From positions 1 to 64,000 of the IMG/VR virus record IMGVR_UViG_3300001242_000019: a DNA stretch of 64,000 nucleotides; one strand, written 5' to 3'. A program made the translations under genes and the position numbers. The notes under the pieces are model-generated. The model had not been told where the DNA came from. It worked only from the letters and a program-made list of their open reading frames with translations, and searched no databases. The stretch comes from a virus. This document shows, piece after piece, positions 33,402 through 41,725 of this stretch. Each line of letters begins with the position of its first letter. The first letter of the stretch is position 1.

Positions 33402-33635
33402 TTATTTATACCCAGCCGTTGCAAAGAAAGCATCGAGTAAAACCTTAGCAGCTCTTAAAACCACACCGACTCCTATGATTGTCACAAGGGTCTGAACAAA
33501 GAGTGCAGACTTACCACTCTCAGTAAAACCAGCAATCTGTTTACCAAGCCATCCTACAAAGGCAAGCATTACAATAACGATAATTGGAAATCCTTCACCA
33601 CCTGGCTTAAAGATGACGTAGGCTGCTTCTCCCAT
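33402..33635 (-). CDS. Two-helix membrane protein, VirB2/TrbC-pilin-like in shape
   Basis: 77 residues from the ATG at 33635 (nine bases after AAGGAGG). Two hydrophobic helices (about 17-35 and 48-68) with a short charged loop, like small pilin-type subunits of type-IV transfer systems. The resemblance is by shape and context only. It overlaps the end of the replication-relaxation gene. Confidence 0.5.
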   Translation of the reverse strand: MGEAAYVIFKPGGEGFPIIVIVMLAFVGWLGKQIAGFTESGKSALFVQTLVTIIGVGVVLRAAKVLLDAFFATAGYK

Positions 33636-34395
33636 AGCCACATTCCTCCTTAAGTTGATCGAGTGTCACCACAGTAAAGTCAAGACCTTCTGAATTATCA
33701 CGCTCTATGGCATCTCTAATCTTTCTGGGATTACCGGTCGTTACGATTAAGATTCTAGGAAACGACTTTGTTTTAGATACCCACCATGATTTCATATAGG
33801 CTTTAGAGAGTTTAAGATTACAATACTTTGGAACCTTCAAGAATTTATTACCGGACTCCTCGATATCAAATTCTATGAATGTAAAATCAATCGTCCTTTC
33901 CATGAGGTTCTCAATCCCAATGAGACCATCCGGTCTTAGTCTAACTTGTGATTCATACTCTTTAACCTCACGATCAAAGCTATAGAATTTCTCACAGCCA
34001 CTGAGCTTATGAATCATCCAAGTAACAATCCAGGTAACTCCTAAGATATGTTCTATTTGATCTAATTTCTTACTCGACGCATTGTAATAATAATAGGGTT
34101 CATTGATTGTATACCGGTCTCTCCTAAGCGGAGGATTTGGATGACGTTTCGTTGACTTACTTAGGATCTGCAATCGTCTTTGACACATCCTCATAGAACT
34201 TGATTTAAAATTCACTAAGTTAATTTGTTCAGTATTAGCGTATTTGACTTGATTAATAAACTTCATGATTTCACGATCCCTATTTACACATCGAATATGA
34301 TTATTTCTTTTTACGGACTGGGAGTTCTGCGGTGCGGGTTGATTTAAAACTGGTATAGAAGGGTATGTTTTGGACGATGGGCGGGCTAATGGCAT
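33607..34395 (-). CDS. Replication-relaxation family protein
   Basis: 262 residues from the ATG at 34395, which follows TGGAGGAG by nine bases inside the end of the FtsK-like gene (95-base overlap). The helix-turn-helix-like N-terminal part (NRDREIMKFINQVKYANTEQINLV) and the later WMIHKLSGCEK, IDFTFIEFDIEES, PRILIVTTGNPRKIRDA blocks fit the replication-relaxation (Replic_Relax) family found on Gram-positive plasmids and mobile elements. It may help DNA nicking, replication or mobilisation together with the ATPase gene in front. Confidence 0.7.
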   Translation of the reverse strand: MPLARPSSKTYPSIPVLNQPAPQNSQSVKRNNHIRCVNRDREIMKFINQVKYANTEQINLVNFKSSSMRMCQRRLQILSKSTKRHPNPPLRRDRYTINEPYYYYNASSKKLDQIEHILGVTWIVTWMIHKLSGCEKFYSFDREVKEYESQVRLRPDGLIGIENLMERTIDFTFIEFDIEESGNKFLKVPKYCNLKLSKAYMKSWWVSKTKSFPRILIVTTGNPRKIRDAIERDNSEGLDFTVVTLDQLKEECGYGRSSLRHL

Positions 34396-35497
34396 CAAGC
34401 AACTCCTCCATTCTATCAGGATCATCAGTTGGCAGACACATGGTCTGAGTTTCTAGCTGATCATCATATTGAAATATTGCACGACCTGGCTTATTAGGAA
34501 TCTGACTTGCTAGTTCATTACCTAAAACGATCATAGAATTCATAGCATCTCGTACATGAAAACACATACTAGCTTGAAACTGAGCACGAGTCTCTGTGAA
34601 GTTAGCAAACGTTTGAGCCGAGGGACGCTGAGTAGAGAATACCAACAGGCAGCCAGCCGCACGGCCAAGGCGAGCAATACGATTTAATAAGATCTGAGCT
34701 TCTTCATTATCAGAGATTTCTGTTAGCTCATCGACAATGACTACAGTAAAGGGCATCGAATTTCCCTTTTTAATATAGTCTTGAATCCTAACACAACGGG
34801 CCTTAGAAAGTATAGCTAATTTACGATCCATCTCACGATTACACGATTGAAGTAAATTCGTGATGTCTTCTTTTTGCGTTACGATCAAAGCATGTTTCTC
34901 TAAATATTTAAACTCCATAAGTTTTAAATCAATGACGACTAAATTCACAAGACCCTTAGGATTCACCATGTTGTTGTGAATTAAATTCATAGCAATCGAA
35001 TGAATCCAGGTTGATTTGCCGGAACCCGGATGACCGGCACACAAGACATTGACCATTGAACTTAAGTCCTTAACAATTTCACCAATCGCTGTATACCCAC
35101 AGTGAATTGGTAGATACATCTTAGGATAAAGAGTTGGATCAAACTTATATGGATAGTAATCTTTAAGTCTCTCAGTTGAAACACACATTTTAATCACCTT
35201 ACCATGACGGCTAATCTGAACGGCACCATCCCCTACGGCATCTGAGAATAATGTTTCCATGGCTTTAAAATCTTTGTAAGCGTAGCCTGCTGGTAGTTTA
35301 ATTAAGAATTCCCAAGCAGTTTTAGTTAACTTAAACTTCTTAAAGATTCGCGGTATCGGTGTCTTGTTGTACTTAAATTTAATTACGTCTTCAATAATTA
35401 ATGCTATATCATGACCTCTCCAGAGTAAAACCAAACGACGTAGGGATTGACTTAATTCTTGACTTGTGCCGTTGTCAACGAATTGATTTTGTTGCAT
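34301..35497 (-). CDS. FtsK/SpoIIIE-type DNA translocase ATPase
   Basis: 398 residues from the ATG at 35497 (AGGAGGTGAAATT in front; an ORF start at 35530 would run through this site). Walker A GHPGSGKS (about 155-162), Walker B TVVIVDELTEI, and STQRPSAQTF, as in FtsK-type motors and TcpA-like coupling proteins of conjugative elements. No membrane helix is seen at the N-terminus, unlike FtsK itself. It could pump DNA during conjugation-like transfer or packaging. It heads the leftward block after a putative operator. Confidence 0.8.
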   Translation of the reverse strand: MQQNQFVDNGTSQELSQSLRRLVLLWRGHDIALIIEDVIKFKYNKTPIPRIFKKFKLTKTAWEFLIKLPAGYAYKDFKAMETLFSDAVGDGAVQISRHGKVIKMCVSTERLKDYYPYKFDPTLYPKMYLPIHCGYTAIGEIVKDLSSMVNVLCAGHPGSGKSTWIHSIAMNLIHNNMVNPKGLVNLVVIDLKLMEFKYLEKHALIVTQKEDITNLLQSCNREMDRKLAILSKARCVRIQDYIKKGNSMPFTVVIVDELTEISDNEEAQILLNRIARLGRAAGCLLVFSTQRPSAQTFANFTETRAQFQASMCFHVRDAMNSMIVLGNELASQIPNKPGRAIFQYDDQLETQTMCLPTDDPDRMEELLDAISPPIVQNIPFYTSFKSTRTAELPVRKKK

Positions 35498-35510
35498 AAT
35501 TTCACCTCCT

Positions 35511-35574
35511 AGGACATAATATGCTGTCACATTGTGTCCTATGTTAGTGTATGAGCTCTTTCCGTAACAGATAA
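35511..35574 (-). promoter_or_regulatory. Putative operator and promoter of the FtsK block
   Basis: AGGACATAAT (35511-35520) and ATTGTGTCCT (35531-35540) form a near-perfect inverted repeat with a 10-base spacer. Just upstream in the leftward direction lies TACACT (35546-35551), with a weak -35 (TTATCT, 35569-35574) 17 bases further. The inner GACATA...TGTGTC halves resemble the inverted repeat in front of the PadR-type gene. Confidence 0.5.
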
Positions 35575-35600
35575 GTTGCCGAAGGCGCTACGCGTACATT

Positions 35601-35635
35601 AAAAAAGCCCCGATGACTTTAATCATCGGGGCTTT
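35601..35635 (-). terminator. Intrinsic terminator
   Basis: AAAGCCCCGATGA/TCATCGGGGCTTT (13 bp, loop of six) followed on the leftward strand by TTTTTT. It ends the transcript of the PadR and small zinc-protein genes, before the FtsK operon. Confidence 0.9.
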
Positions 35636-35649
35636 GGTCGATTGCCGAC

Positions 35650-35775
35650 CTACCGTTTGGAAACATTGAATTTCTCCTGGCAGTCCTTACAAACACATTT
35701 CTCCAGGAATCGTTGTTTGTCTACGACATCAACGTTCGTAGAATTACATTTGGGGCAGGTGATAGTTGGCGTCAT
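35650..35775 (-). CDS. 41-residue zinc-ribbon protein
   Basis: ATG at 35775 after GAAGGAGGAG. TITCPKCNSTNVDVV and CVCKDCQEKF provide two C-x2-C pairs, a complete treble-clef/zinc-ribbon fold in a very short protein. It lies between the PadR-type regulator and the terminator. Probably a small DNA- or protein-binding factor. Confidence 0.65.
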   Translation of the reverse strand: MTPTITCPKCNSTNVDVVDKQRFLEKCVCKDCQEKFNVSKR

Positions 35776-35844
35776 AAAAACTCCTCCTTCATCGCACCGT
35801 GGACTCTAGGGTGTTCCCTAGTATGATCTTGGCTTTCGCCAGGA

Positions 35845-36237
35845 TTACCTGTTGTAAACATCTTTAATGATCGTGTTTAGAACACCGAGACTTGCTTCAA
35901 ACATTGGTAGATATTCTAATTTACGTTTCTCAAGTTCTTCACGGCCTTCCTTAGAAATACTATAGAAGCGACGAGTCTTCTTATCGGACTCTTGATTATC
36001 CCAAAATCCGTGAACCCATCCAGATTTTTCGAGATCTCTAAGGATTGGATAGACAAGACCATGAGAAGGTTTCCAATTTGATTCTAGCTTAGTGGTTATA
36101 TCATCAACGATCTGCTTACCATAAAGGTTCTCTCGACCGGATAACATCCACAAGATATAGACCATGAGAAACGATGTGGTACCCATCTTCATTGGAAATA
36201 ATCGATTATAACTTCCCTGGTAATCTAACTCTGCCAT
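35845..36237 (-). CDS. PadR-family transcriptional regulator
   Basis: 130 residues, ATG after AGGAGGTTACAACA. FLMVYILWMLSGRENLYGKQIVDDITTKL, VYPILRDLEKSGWVHGFW and RRFYSISKEGREELEKRK form the PadR winged-helix plus wing and dimer helix. PadR proteins repress by binding ATGT/ACAT inverted repeats and may respond to a ligand. An inverted repeat overlaps its own start region and a related one lies before the FtsK block, pointing to self-control and control of that block. Confidence 0.8.
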   Translation of the reverse strand: MAELDYQGSYNRLFPMKMGTTSFLMVYILWMLSGRENLYGKQIVDDITTKLESNWKPSHGLVYPILRDLEKSGWVHGFWDNQESDKKTRRFYSISKEGREELEKRKLEYLPMFEASLGVLNTIIKDVYNR

Positions 36238-36263
36238 TGTTGTAACCTCCTAATGTTAATTCT

Positions 36264-36319
36264 GACATAGTATATTACTAATATGTCTGGATTATACATT
36301 AGACTGTCCATAATAACAA
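36264..36319 (-). promoter_or_regulatory. Promoter of PadR-type gene with overlapping operator
   Basis: Leftward TTGTTA (36314-36319) and TATAAT (36291-36296), spacer 17. Starting 3 bases downstream of the -10, GACATATTA (36279-36287) and TACTATGTC (36264-36272) form an inverted repeat with a 6-base spacer, over the expected transcription start. This is a typical autorepressor site. Confidence 0.7.
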
Positions 36320-36333
36320 GACAAATTACGACA

Positions 36334-36555
36334 TCATTCGATTAATACATCGTTTACGCTTACCGTTTCTTCACATTCAGGGCAGAGGTATATAAGCGTG
36401 ATCGTCGTACTGCTTGGGATAGGAGTGAGTCCGATGGATCCATCATCGTTGAAGACAGCCTTACCTGAAACAGTAGACACAGGTCTGCCATCGAAGCTAA
36501 GCTCTTGAAAGTTAACGACGTTACCCTTATAGCCACAGTGAAAACATTGGGCCAC
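36334..36555 (-). CDS. Small zinc-ribbon protein
   Basis: About 73 residues if started at the GTG at 36555, nine bases after AAGGAGA. CFHCGYKG and CPECEETV give two C-x2-C pairs flanking a beta-rich middle. It overlaps the end of the methylase-like gene. Function unknown. Confidence 0.6.
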   Translation of the reverse strand: MAQCFHCGYKGNVVNFQELSFDGRPVSTVSGKAVFNDDGSIGLTPIPSSTTITLIYLCPECEETVSVNDVLIE

Positions 36556-36556
36556 A

Positions 36557-37177
36557 TTAAACACTCTCCTTCTTGGATAACTTACTGATGTTTCCTGGAT
36601 ACCAGAGATTTGCTTGATGCCAATTCTCTGAGTTTAAATCAATATTGCTCACAAGGCTATCGGCCCTAAGTAAGAAAGCCGGTATCTTATACAAGGCCAT
36701 ATTAATTAAGGCAATACGATAGCTATGTAAATCAAGATCGACACCAAAGTAAATAGCTTCATCGCCTAGGATTTTATGAGCTGATAAAATCATGCGACCA
36801 GAGCCTACACAGGGATCAAGCATAGTAATTGGTAACTTATCGGTACGAGGCTTACAATCAAATAATGTCATCTGTGCCATCGCTTCAGTGACGGCCCGCG
36901 GCGTGAAGAACTGACTCAAGGCTAAGTTACAAAGACCTAATTGACTATACGTTTCGCCGAGCCAATCCCATGGATCAGACCGTAATAAGTCCCAGTCCAA
37001 GAGGCCTCCGTCTAATGTATCAGCGACGACTTGCGGTAATGTATAGATGGCTTCGTTATCAAGACTTAGTTTAACAGCCATATAATCCATAAGCTTTTCA
37101 AAAGATTCATAATTTGTTAGTTTACCGTTCTGGCTGATCAATGTTATACATTTGTTTAGCATATCTATCTGTTTCAT
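36557..37177 (-). CDS. N6-adenine-methylase-like protein lacking the catalytic NPPY
   Basis: 206 residues, ATG after GGAGAG inside the deaminase gene end. SQFFTPRAVTEAMAQM and LDPCVGSGRMILSAHKIL (SAM-binding motif I) followed by FGVDLDLHSYRIALINM are typical of HsdM-type N6-adenine methylases. The expected catalytic NPPY/NPPF motif after RADSL is absent (NIDLNSENWHQANLWYPG), so it is probably not an active methylase. It could act as an antirestriction decoy or a SAM-binding regulator; it may also be a truncated gene. Confidence 0.65.
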   Translation of the reverse strand: MKQIDMLNKCITLISQNGKLTNYESFEKLMDYMAVKLSLDNEAIYTLPQVVADTLDGGLLDWDLLRSDPWDWLGETYSQLGLCNLALSQFFTPRAVTEAMAQMTLFDCKPRTDKLPITMLDPCVGSGRMILSAHKILGDEAIYFGVDLDLHSYRIALINMALYKIPAFLLRADSLVSNIDLNSENWHQANLWYPGNISKLSKKESV

Positions 37178-37637
37178 AGGGCATCTCTCCTCTCTCTATA
37201 CATTCGGTTTGAATACCGGCTACTTTAAACAGTGCTAAACTATTAGTACCTGGATAATGACCTATATAAACTACGCGACTAACGCCTAATCTAATAATCG
37301 TTCTTGCGCATCGCTCACAAGGAAGGGTCGTACAATAAAGTGTTGTACCTATAGTAGGAAGACCACGTCTTAACGCCTGGTCTAAGGCATTGATCTCTGC
37401 ATGAACCGCAATACAGAGATCTAATCTTTCTCCGGATGGTATTCCTTTGGTTACTCGAATACATTCCATTTGATCAACACAATTTGGATAACCCGATGGA
37501 GATCCATTATAACCTGTAGAAATAATCTGATTGTCCTTAACTAATACAGCTCCTACGCTGCGTCGCATACAGGTTCGACGCAGCGTAGCTGTGATAGCCA
37601 TTTCAATAAAGTACTGATCCCATGTTAGTCGACTCAT
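37122..37637 (-). CDS. dCMP deaminase
   Basis: 171 residues from the ATG at 37637 (MSRLTWDQYF), which fits the usual start of the family; upstream in-frame codons lie in the previous gene. The zinc and catalytic signature VHAEINAL and LPCERCAR, plus STGYNGSPSG and CIR...GE, mark ComEB/dCMP deaminases. It makes dUMP for thymidylate synthesis. The neighbouring dUTPase and reductase genes serve the same pool. Confidence 0.9.
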   Translation of the reverse strand: MSRLTWDQYFIEMAITATLRRTCMRRSVGAVLVKDNQIISTGYNGSPSGYPNCVDQMECIRVTKGIPSGERLDLCIAVHAEINALDQALRRGLPTIGTTLYCTTLPCERCARTIIRLGVSRVVYIGHYPGTNSLALFKVAGIQTECIERGEMPYETDRYAKQMYNIDQPER

Positions 37638-37638
37638 A

Positions 37639-37914
37639 CTACTTTGCTGCCTGCGTAGTGCCAAGAATATTGCGAAGGTTAGTAGTAACGTTGTCAATCA
37701 TTACGAGATCTTGCTCGACTGCAGCAATCGTCTCTTGAGATTCTGCAATCAAAGCTTGGTGAGTATCCACAACAGCAAGCATTTCAACGCGACTTTCAAC
37801 TAATTGATTTAGAGTCTTTGTAAATACTGATAAAGTTGAATCAAGTTTCTTTTTCTGCTTTGCTTGTTTAGCCTTGACCTCTTCCATTTTACCGGACTTG
37901 TTTCTAAATAACAT
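37639..37914 (-). CDS. Small coiled-coil protein
   Basis: 91 residues, ATG after AAGGAGAGTG. Basic N-terminus (KSGKMEEVKAKQAKQKKKLD), then a long amphipathic helix. No family recognised; lies 1 base before the deaminase gene start, so the two are coupled. Confidence 0.55.
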   Translation of the reverse strand: MLFRNKSGKMEEVKAKQAKQKKKLDSTLSVFTKTLNQLVESRVEMLAVVDTHQALIAESQETIAAVEQDLVMIDNVTTNLRNILGTTQAAK

Positions 37915-37927
37915 AGTAACACTCTCC

Positions 37928-38302
37928 TTAAGTTAAATTGTTCGTAACATTAACGGTATCGAGAACGACATTTTGATTAATCTGAACCCTGTCTAAGTTT
38001 GAGAAGATAACATCACAAAGCTTATCTAAAGACTTCTCAAACTTTTCTTGTCGACTAATGAGAACTCGTAAGATTTCGTCGTGGCGAGCAACGTTTATGC
38101 CAATTGATAGATCCTGACTTGGTGAAGCCTGATTAACTATAGTTCTGAGATGACTAAGATCGACATTAAGATTATTAATCTCAACTTCAATGGCATTAAG
38201 TGATGAAATAACCGTACTAAAAAGCTCTATATCATGATGATCTAAAATAGTTGTATCTAGATGAGTTTGAAGCTTTCTTATGGTAGGATGTAAATTAATC
38301 AT
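37928..38302 (-). CDS. Helical/coiled-coil protein, unknown
   Basis: 124 residues, ATG after GGAGGTT. Almost wholly helical with a coiled-coil character (ISSLNAIEVEINNLNVDLSHLRTIV). Followed after 13 bases by another coiled-coil gene; the two may form one complex. First gene after the hairpin at 38.34 kb. Confidence 0.55.
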   Translation of the reverse strand: MINLHPTIRKLQTHLDTTILDHHDIELFSTVISSLNAIEVEINNLNVDLSHLRTIVNQASPSQDLSIGINVARHDEILRVLISRQEKFEKSLDKLCDVIFSNLDRVQINQNVVLDTVNVTNNLT

Positions 38303-38327
38303 ATGGATTTAACCTCCGGTTATTTGT

Positions 38328-38359
38328 AAGGTGTATCACTTTAATCGGTGATACACCTT
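38328..38359 (-). terminator. Hairpin between leftward genes
   Basis: AAGGTGTATCAC pairs with GTGATACACCTT (12 bp, eight-base loop). It lies seven bases past the stop of the gene at 38366. The leftward strand shows no clear T-run, so it may be an attenuating terminator or a processing site. Confidence 0.6.
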
Positions 38360-38365
38360 TATACT

Positions 38366-38608
38366 TTAACTAAAGGGACAATTCGTTAACGTATCCTTAG
38401 AAGCTTCGATCAATACGACACTTGGTTCAAGTTCAGCACGGATCCTATAGAGATCACATAGCTCATAACGACCCTTAACAAAAACATTCGGTATGCATCG
38501 TTTACAATTCTTACAGGCAAAACTATAAACTCCCGCAAGTTGTGCTTCGGTAATCGTAGTCAACATAGTTGGCTCTTCATCATTTTCGATAATATCGTCT
38601 ACTAACAT
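38366..38608 (-). CDS. Small Cys-containing protein
   Basis: 80 residues, ATG after AAGGAGATG. FACKNCKRCIPNVF and later cysteines (ELCDLY, TNCPFS) suggest a bound metal. It follows the reductase gene by 12 bases and may be expressed with it. Function unknown. Confidence 0.6.
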   Translation of the reverse strand: MLVDDIIENDEEPTMLTTITEAQLAGVYSFACKNCKRCIPNVFVKGRYELCDLYRIRAELEPSVVLIEASKDTLTNCPFS

Positions 38609-38620
38609 AGATTCATCTCC

Positions 38621-40861
38621 TTAACCACACTTTGAATATCCACAATGAGTACAAGTGACACATCCACTCTCATGGTTGATACTCTGACCACACTCTGGAC
38701 ATATATTAATACTTGGTATAATGACTTCAGTTAGCTCTACTTGACTAACTGAAATACTCTTAGAGTATTGCTTTAATGTTCGAGCAATAGCGTCCGGACA
38801 CGACGTTACACCAACACCTTCACGTCGTACGCAAGCCTGACAACGAATACCTTTAAGTTGTTCTACAACCGTATCAATTGATATGCCACATCGAAGGGCT
38901 ATTGATATAAGTCTCGAGGTTGCCTCGGACTGAGCAGAGCATCCTCCGGCCTTGCCGGTGTTTGTAAATACTTCGGTAATACCATAGTCATCGGAATTAA
39001 CGTTGACATATAAATTTCCACAGCCGATCTTAACCTTCTTAGTAATACCTGTTAAGGTTTCAGGTCTTGGTCTTGGTGTAACTTCTGGTTTGACGTTGTC
39101 AGAATCGACAATGGTTTCCGTTGCTTGAACGGATCCTATGGTCAAGACCTGCTCATCACGAGATCCGTCACGATAGACAGTAAGGCCTTTACAGTTCAAG
39201 CTATGGGCCAGCTTATAGCTTTCAGCAACCTCTTCTTTAGTAGCGGAATTCGGAAAGTTAATCGTCTTACTCACAGCATTGTCAGTAAACTCCTGGAAGG
39301 CTGCTTGAATATAAACATGCCATTCAGGTAACATATCCTGCGCTGTAACATAGATCTTCTTAACAGCATCTGGTACTGGAATGTCAATACCGTTAAGTGA
39401 TCCCGTCTTAGCAACCCAAGCCATTAAATCTTCACTGTAAAAGTTACCTGCTTTAGCTTCTGTTTCAAAGAGTGGATTGACTTCAACTAGAGCATCCTTA
39501 TCCATGACAGTCTTAGTATAGGCTAATGCAAACAATGGTTCTACTCCGCTACTAGCGCTTGCTATGATTGATAAAGTACCGGTTGGAGCGATCGTTGTGA
39601 TTGTAGCGTTTCTCATAGGATGATGCGGATAATAAATACTCTCTTCCCAATTAGGAAAGGTTCCACGTTCCTTAGCGATGGCTTCAGATTCTTCATGGCC
39701 TACTCGATTAATACATTCCATAATAGATCGAGCAGTTTTTACAGCTTCCGGTGAGTTATAAGCAATTCCTAATTGGATTAGCATGTCGGCAAAACCCATG
39801 ACTCCGAGACCAATCTTACGATTCGATTTCGTCGTCTCATCAATAATCGGTAAGGGATACTGGTTAGCATCGATTACATTGTCCAAGAATCGTACACCTA
39901 AACGAGTTAGCTTATGAACCTTGATCCAATTGATCTTACCATCCACTACGCAATGAGCTAAATTAAGTGATCCTAGGTTACATGCTTCATTGGAAAATAA
40001 TGGTTGTTCACCACAAGGATTGGTCGATTCAATTTCCCCTAAACTCGGCGTTGGATTGGCAGCGTTAATCTTATCTAAAAAGATAATACCGGGTTCTCCA
40101 TTAAGCCATGCGTGATCAACAATTAAGTTAAAAATCTCGTTGGCATTCTTAGTACCAGCAATATTACCCTTGTTGTCATACATGTTATAGTCTGAGTTAT
40201 TAAATACGGCTTGCATGAATTCTTCTGTGATACCTACGCTGATGTTAAAGTTATTAAGTTGAGTCTTATCATGTTTACAGGTTATAAACTCAACGATGTC
40301 TTGATGATGCACAGAGAGTATACCCATATTAGCTCCACGACGAGTACCGCCTTGCTTTACTGCTTCGGTGGCCGCATTGAATACTTTCATGAAACTTACA
40401 GGACCCGACGCTACACCTCCGGTTGATTTGACAGCAGAATTCTTAGCTCGTAACCGTGTAAAACTAAAACCGGTTCCTCCGCCAGACTTATGAATGATCG
40501 CAGCGTTCTTGATACCATCGAAGATTTCTTCCATGCTATCACCAACGGGTACTACATAACATCCACTAAGCTGACCGAGTTCGCGTCCTGCATTCATCAT
40601 AGTAGGAGAATTTGGTAAGAAATCCATATTAGCCATGGCAGTATAGAATTCATAAGTACGATCATCTACTTGAGTAGATGTAGCTCCATAAGTTGTGTCG
40701 ATTTCAGCCACGACCCTAGCCACTCTATAAAACATATCCTCAGGTGTTTCAGTACTATTCCCGGCATTATCTTTTTTAAGATAGCGTCGTTTAAGTACTG
40801 TTAAAGCATTTTCAGATATCCTTACCTCAGGATAGTTTTGCGGTAGTATATAGTCTTTCAT
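38621..40861 (-). CDS. nrdJ: B12-dependent (class II) ribonucleotide reductase
   Basis: 746 residues, ATG after GGAGGAAACG. Class-II hallmarks: GQLSGCYVV (about 96-104), the catalytic NPCGEQ at 281-286, CNLGSLN, APTGTLS, and the long C-terminal part with FTNTGKAGGC, TSCPDAI and a zinc-type CPECGQ...CTHCGYSKCG. The length and tail match TIGR02504-type enzymes that use adenosylcobalamin. It supplies deoxynucleotides for phage DNA synthesis and implies a host that makes or takes up cobalamin. Works with or without oxygen. Confidence 0.92.
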   Translation of the reverse strand: MKDYILPQNYPEVRISENALTVLKRRYLKKDNAGNSTETPEDMFYRVARVVAEIDTTYGATSTQVDDRTYEFYTAMANMDFLPNSPTMMNAGRELGQLSGCYVVPVGDSMEEIFDGIKNAAIIHKSGGGTGFSFTRLRAKNSAVKSTGGVASGPVSFMKVFNAATEAVKQGGTRRGANMGILSVHHQDIVEFITCKHDKTQLNNFNISVGITEEFMQAVFNNSDYNMYDNKGNIAGTKNANEIFNLIVDHAWLNGEPGIIFLDKINAANPTPSLGEIESTNPCGEQPLFSNEACNLGSLNLAHCVVDGKINWIKVHKLTRLGVRFLDNVIDANQYPLPIIDETTKSNRKIGLGVMGFADMLIQLGIAYNSPEAVKTARSIMECINRVGHEESEAIAKERGTFPNWEESIYYPHHPMRNATITTIAPTGTLSIIASASSGVEPLFALAYTKTVMDKDALVEVNPLFETEAKAGNFYSEDLMAWVAKTGSLNGIDIPVPDAVKKIYVTAQDMLPEWHVYIQAAFQEFTDNAVSKTINFPNSATKEEVAESYKLAHSLNCKGLTVYRDGSRDEQVLTIGSVQATETIVDSDNVKPEVTPRPRPETLTGITKKVKIGCGNLYVNVNSDDYGITEVFTNTGKAGGCSAQSEATSRLISIALRCGISIDTVVEQLKGIRCQACVRREGVGVTSCPDAIARTLKQYSKSISVSQVELTEVIIPSINICPECGQSINHESGCVTCTHCGYSKCG

Positions 40862-40911
40862 TTCGTTTCCTCCAAGTTACAGTTGCAGTTATTTTGTATT
40901 GGTTAATACAA

Positions 40912-41097
40912 TTACTTTGGAAGTTCGTTACCACATTTGATACATTTATAAACGTAAACTTTTTCAAGAGCTGGTAGTTCAATATGAGGATCATCCCGTT
41001 CTCTAATGGTTTTATGGAAGATCAATCGTTCTTCCTGTTTAAAGTAAGGATTCTCACATTCACTGCATCGAATAAATTCCTCATCAATAACTGGCAT
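40912..41097 (-). CDS. Small zinc-binding protein
   Basis: 61 residues, ATG after AGGAGGCTTAAG. CSEC and CIKCG pairs at the two ends form a zinc site. It overlaps the nuclease gene behind by 14 bases and lies 50 bases before the reductase gene. Function unknown. Confidence 0.6.
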   Translation of the reverse strand: MPVIDEEFIRCSECENPYFKQEERLIFHKTIRERDDPHIELPALEKVYVYKCIKCGNELPK

Positions 41098-41725
41098 TAG
41101 ACTTAAGCCTCCTTATTTCTTCTTCGAGTAGTCGAACCTTTTCTTCTAGTCGAAGACGCTCACGTCTTAGGACTTTGATTTCATGAACCATCTCAACTAA
41201 GACTTCGAACTTCTGAGTAAAGTAAATATCTTCAGATTTACTATAACGAAAGATATAAACAGGATACCCAAAGCCCTTAGACTCTTCCATGATCTTATCT
41301 AAATGCTGCTTTGGAATTGAGATAGTCTTTTCTCCCCTGGCGGTAACGGTACCGCGTTCTTTGCACTCTGCAAGCACAACATCATCAACAACATCGCCCG
41401 GAGCAAACCAGAGGTTACCAGAACCAGGCGTGCGATGAGTGTTGTCATACTCTTTAAGCGTAGGTACGGCCTTAAATTCTGCCACGACTTGTTTTTCAAG
41501 CTGCTTCCAAGACTCCTCAGGAGGCAAGTTTGGATTGATTCTAGCCTGTTGAACTTTGTTCTGAGCCTTTTTACGAGCCTTGTCTTCGGGTAGTGAAAGC
41601 ATCCGCTGCGTCGGTCCACACGTTAAACACTTTGAACTATTGATACAACGTCCAAAGTGTTCACAATCCCATGTGTTTTGGATCATAGTGTCACTCATAT
41701 AATCATCGTTAATATTAAAACTCAT
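41084..41725 (-). CDS. PD-(D/E)XK nuclease-like protein (Hjc/VRR-like)
   Basis: About 213 residues from the ATG at 41725, set because its ATGA overlaps the stop of the small gene before and AGGGTGGG lies in front. The core SGNLWFAPGDVVDDVVLAECKER has the D..(E/C)xK arrangement of Hjc-type or VRR nucleases. An N-terminal Cys/His cluster (CEHFGRC...CLTC) and a C-terminal coiled coil flank it. Likely a branched-DNA or end-processing nuclease. Confidence 0.55.
   Translation of the reverse strand: MSFNINDDYMSDTMIQNTWDCEHFGRCINSSKCLTCGPTQRMLSLPEDKARKKAQNKVQQARINPNLPPEESWKQLEKQVVAEFKAVPTLKEYDNTHRTPGSGNLWFAPGDVVDDVVLAECKERGTVTARGEKTISIPKQHLDKIMEESKGFGYPVYIFRYSKSEDIYFTQKFEVLVEMVHEIKVLRRERLRLEEKVRLLEEEIRRLKSNASY

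Noticed and set aside
36360-36557. Alternative 65-residue leftward gene overlapping the zinc-ribbon gene
   Set aside because: It has a fair ribosome site, but its sequence lacks any motif, while the other frame has two C-x2-C pairs.
38900-38950. Intein in the ribonucleotide reductase gene
   Set aside because: The length (746) and the motif order match an uninterrupted class-II enzyme; no splicing motifs were seen.
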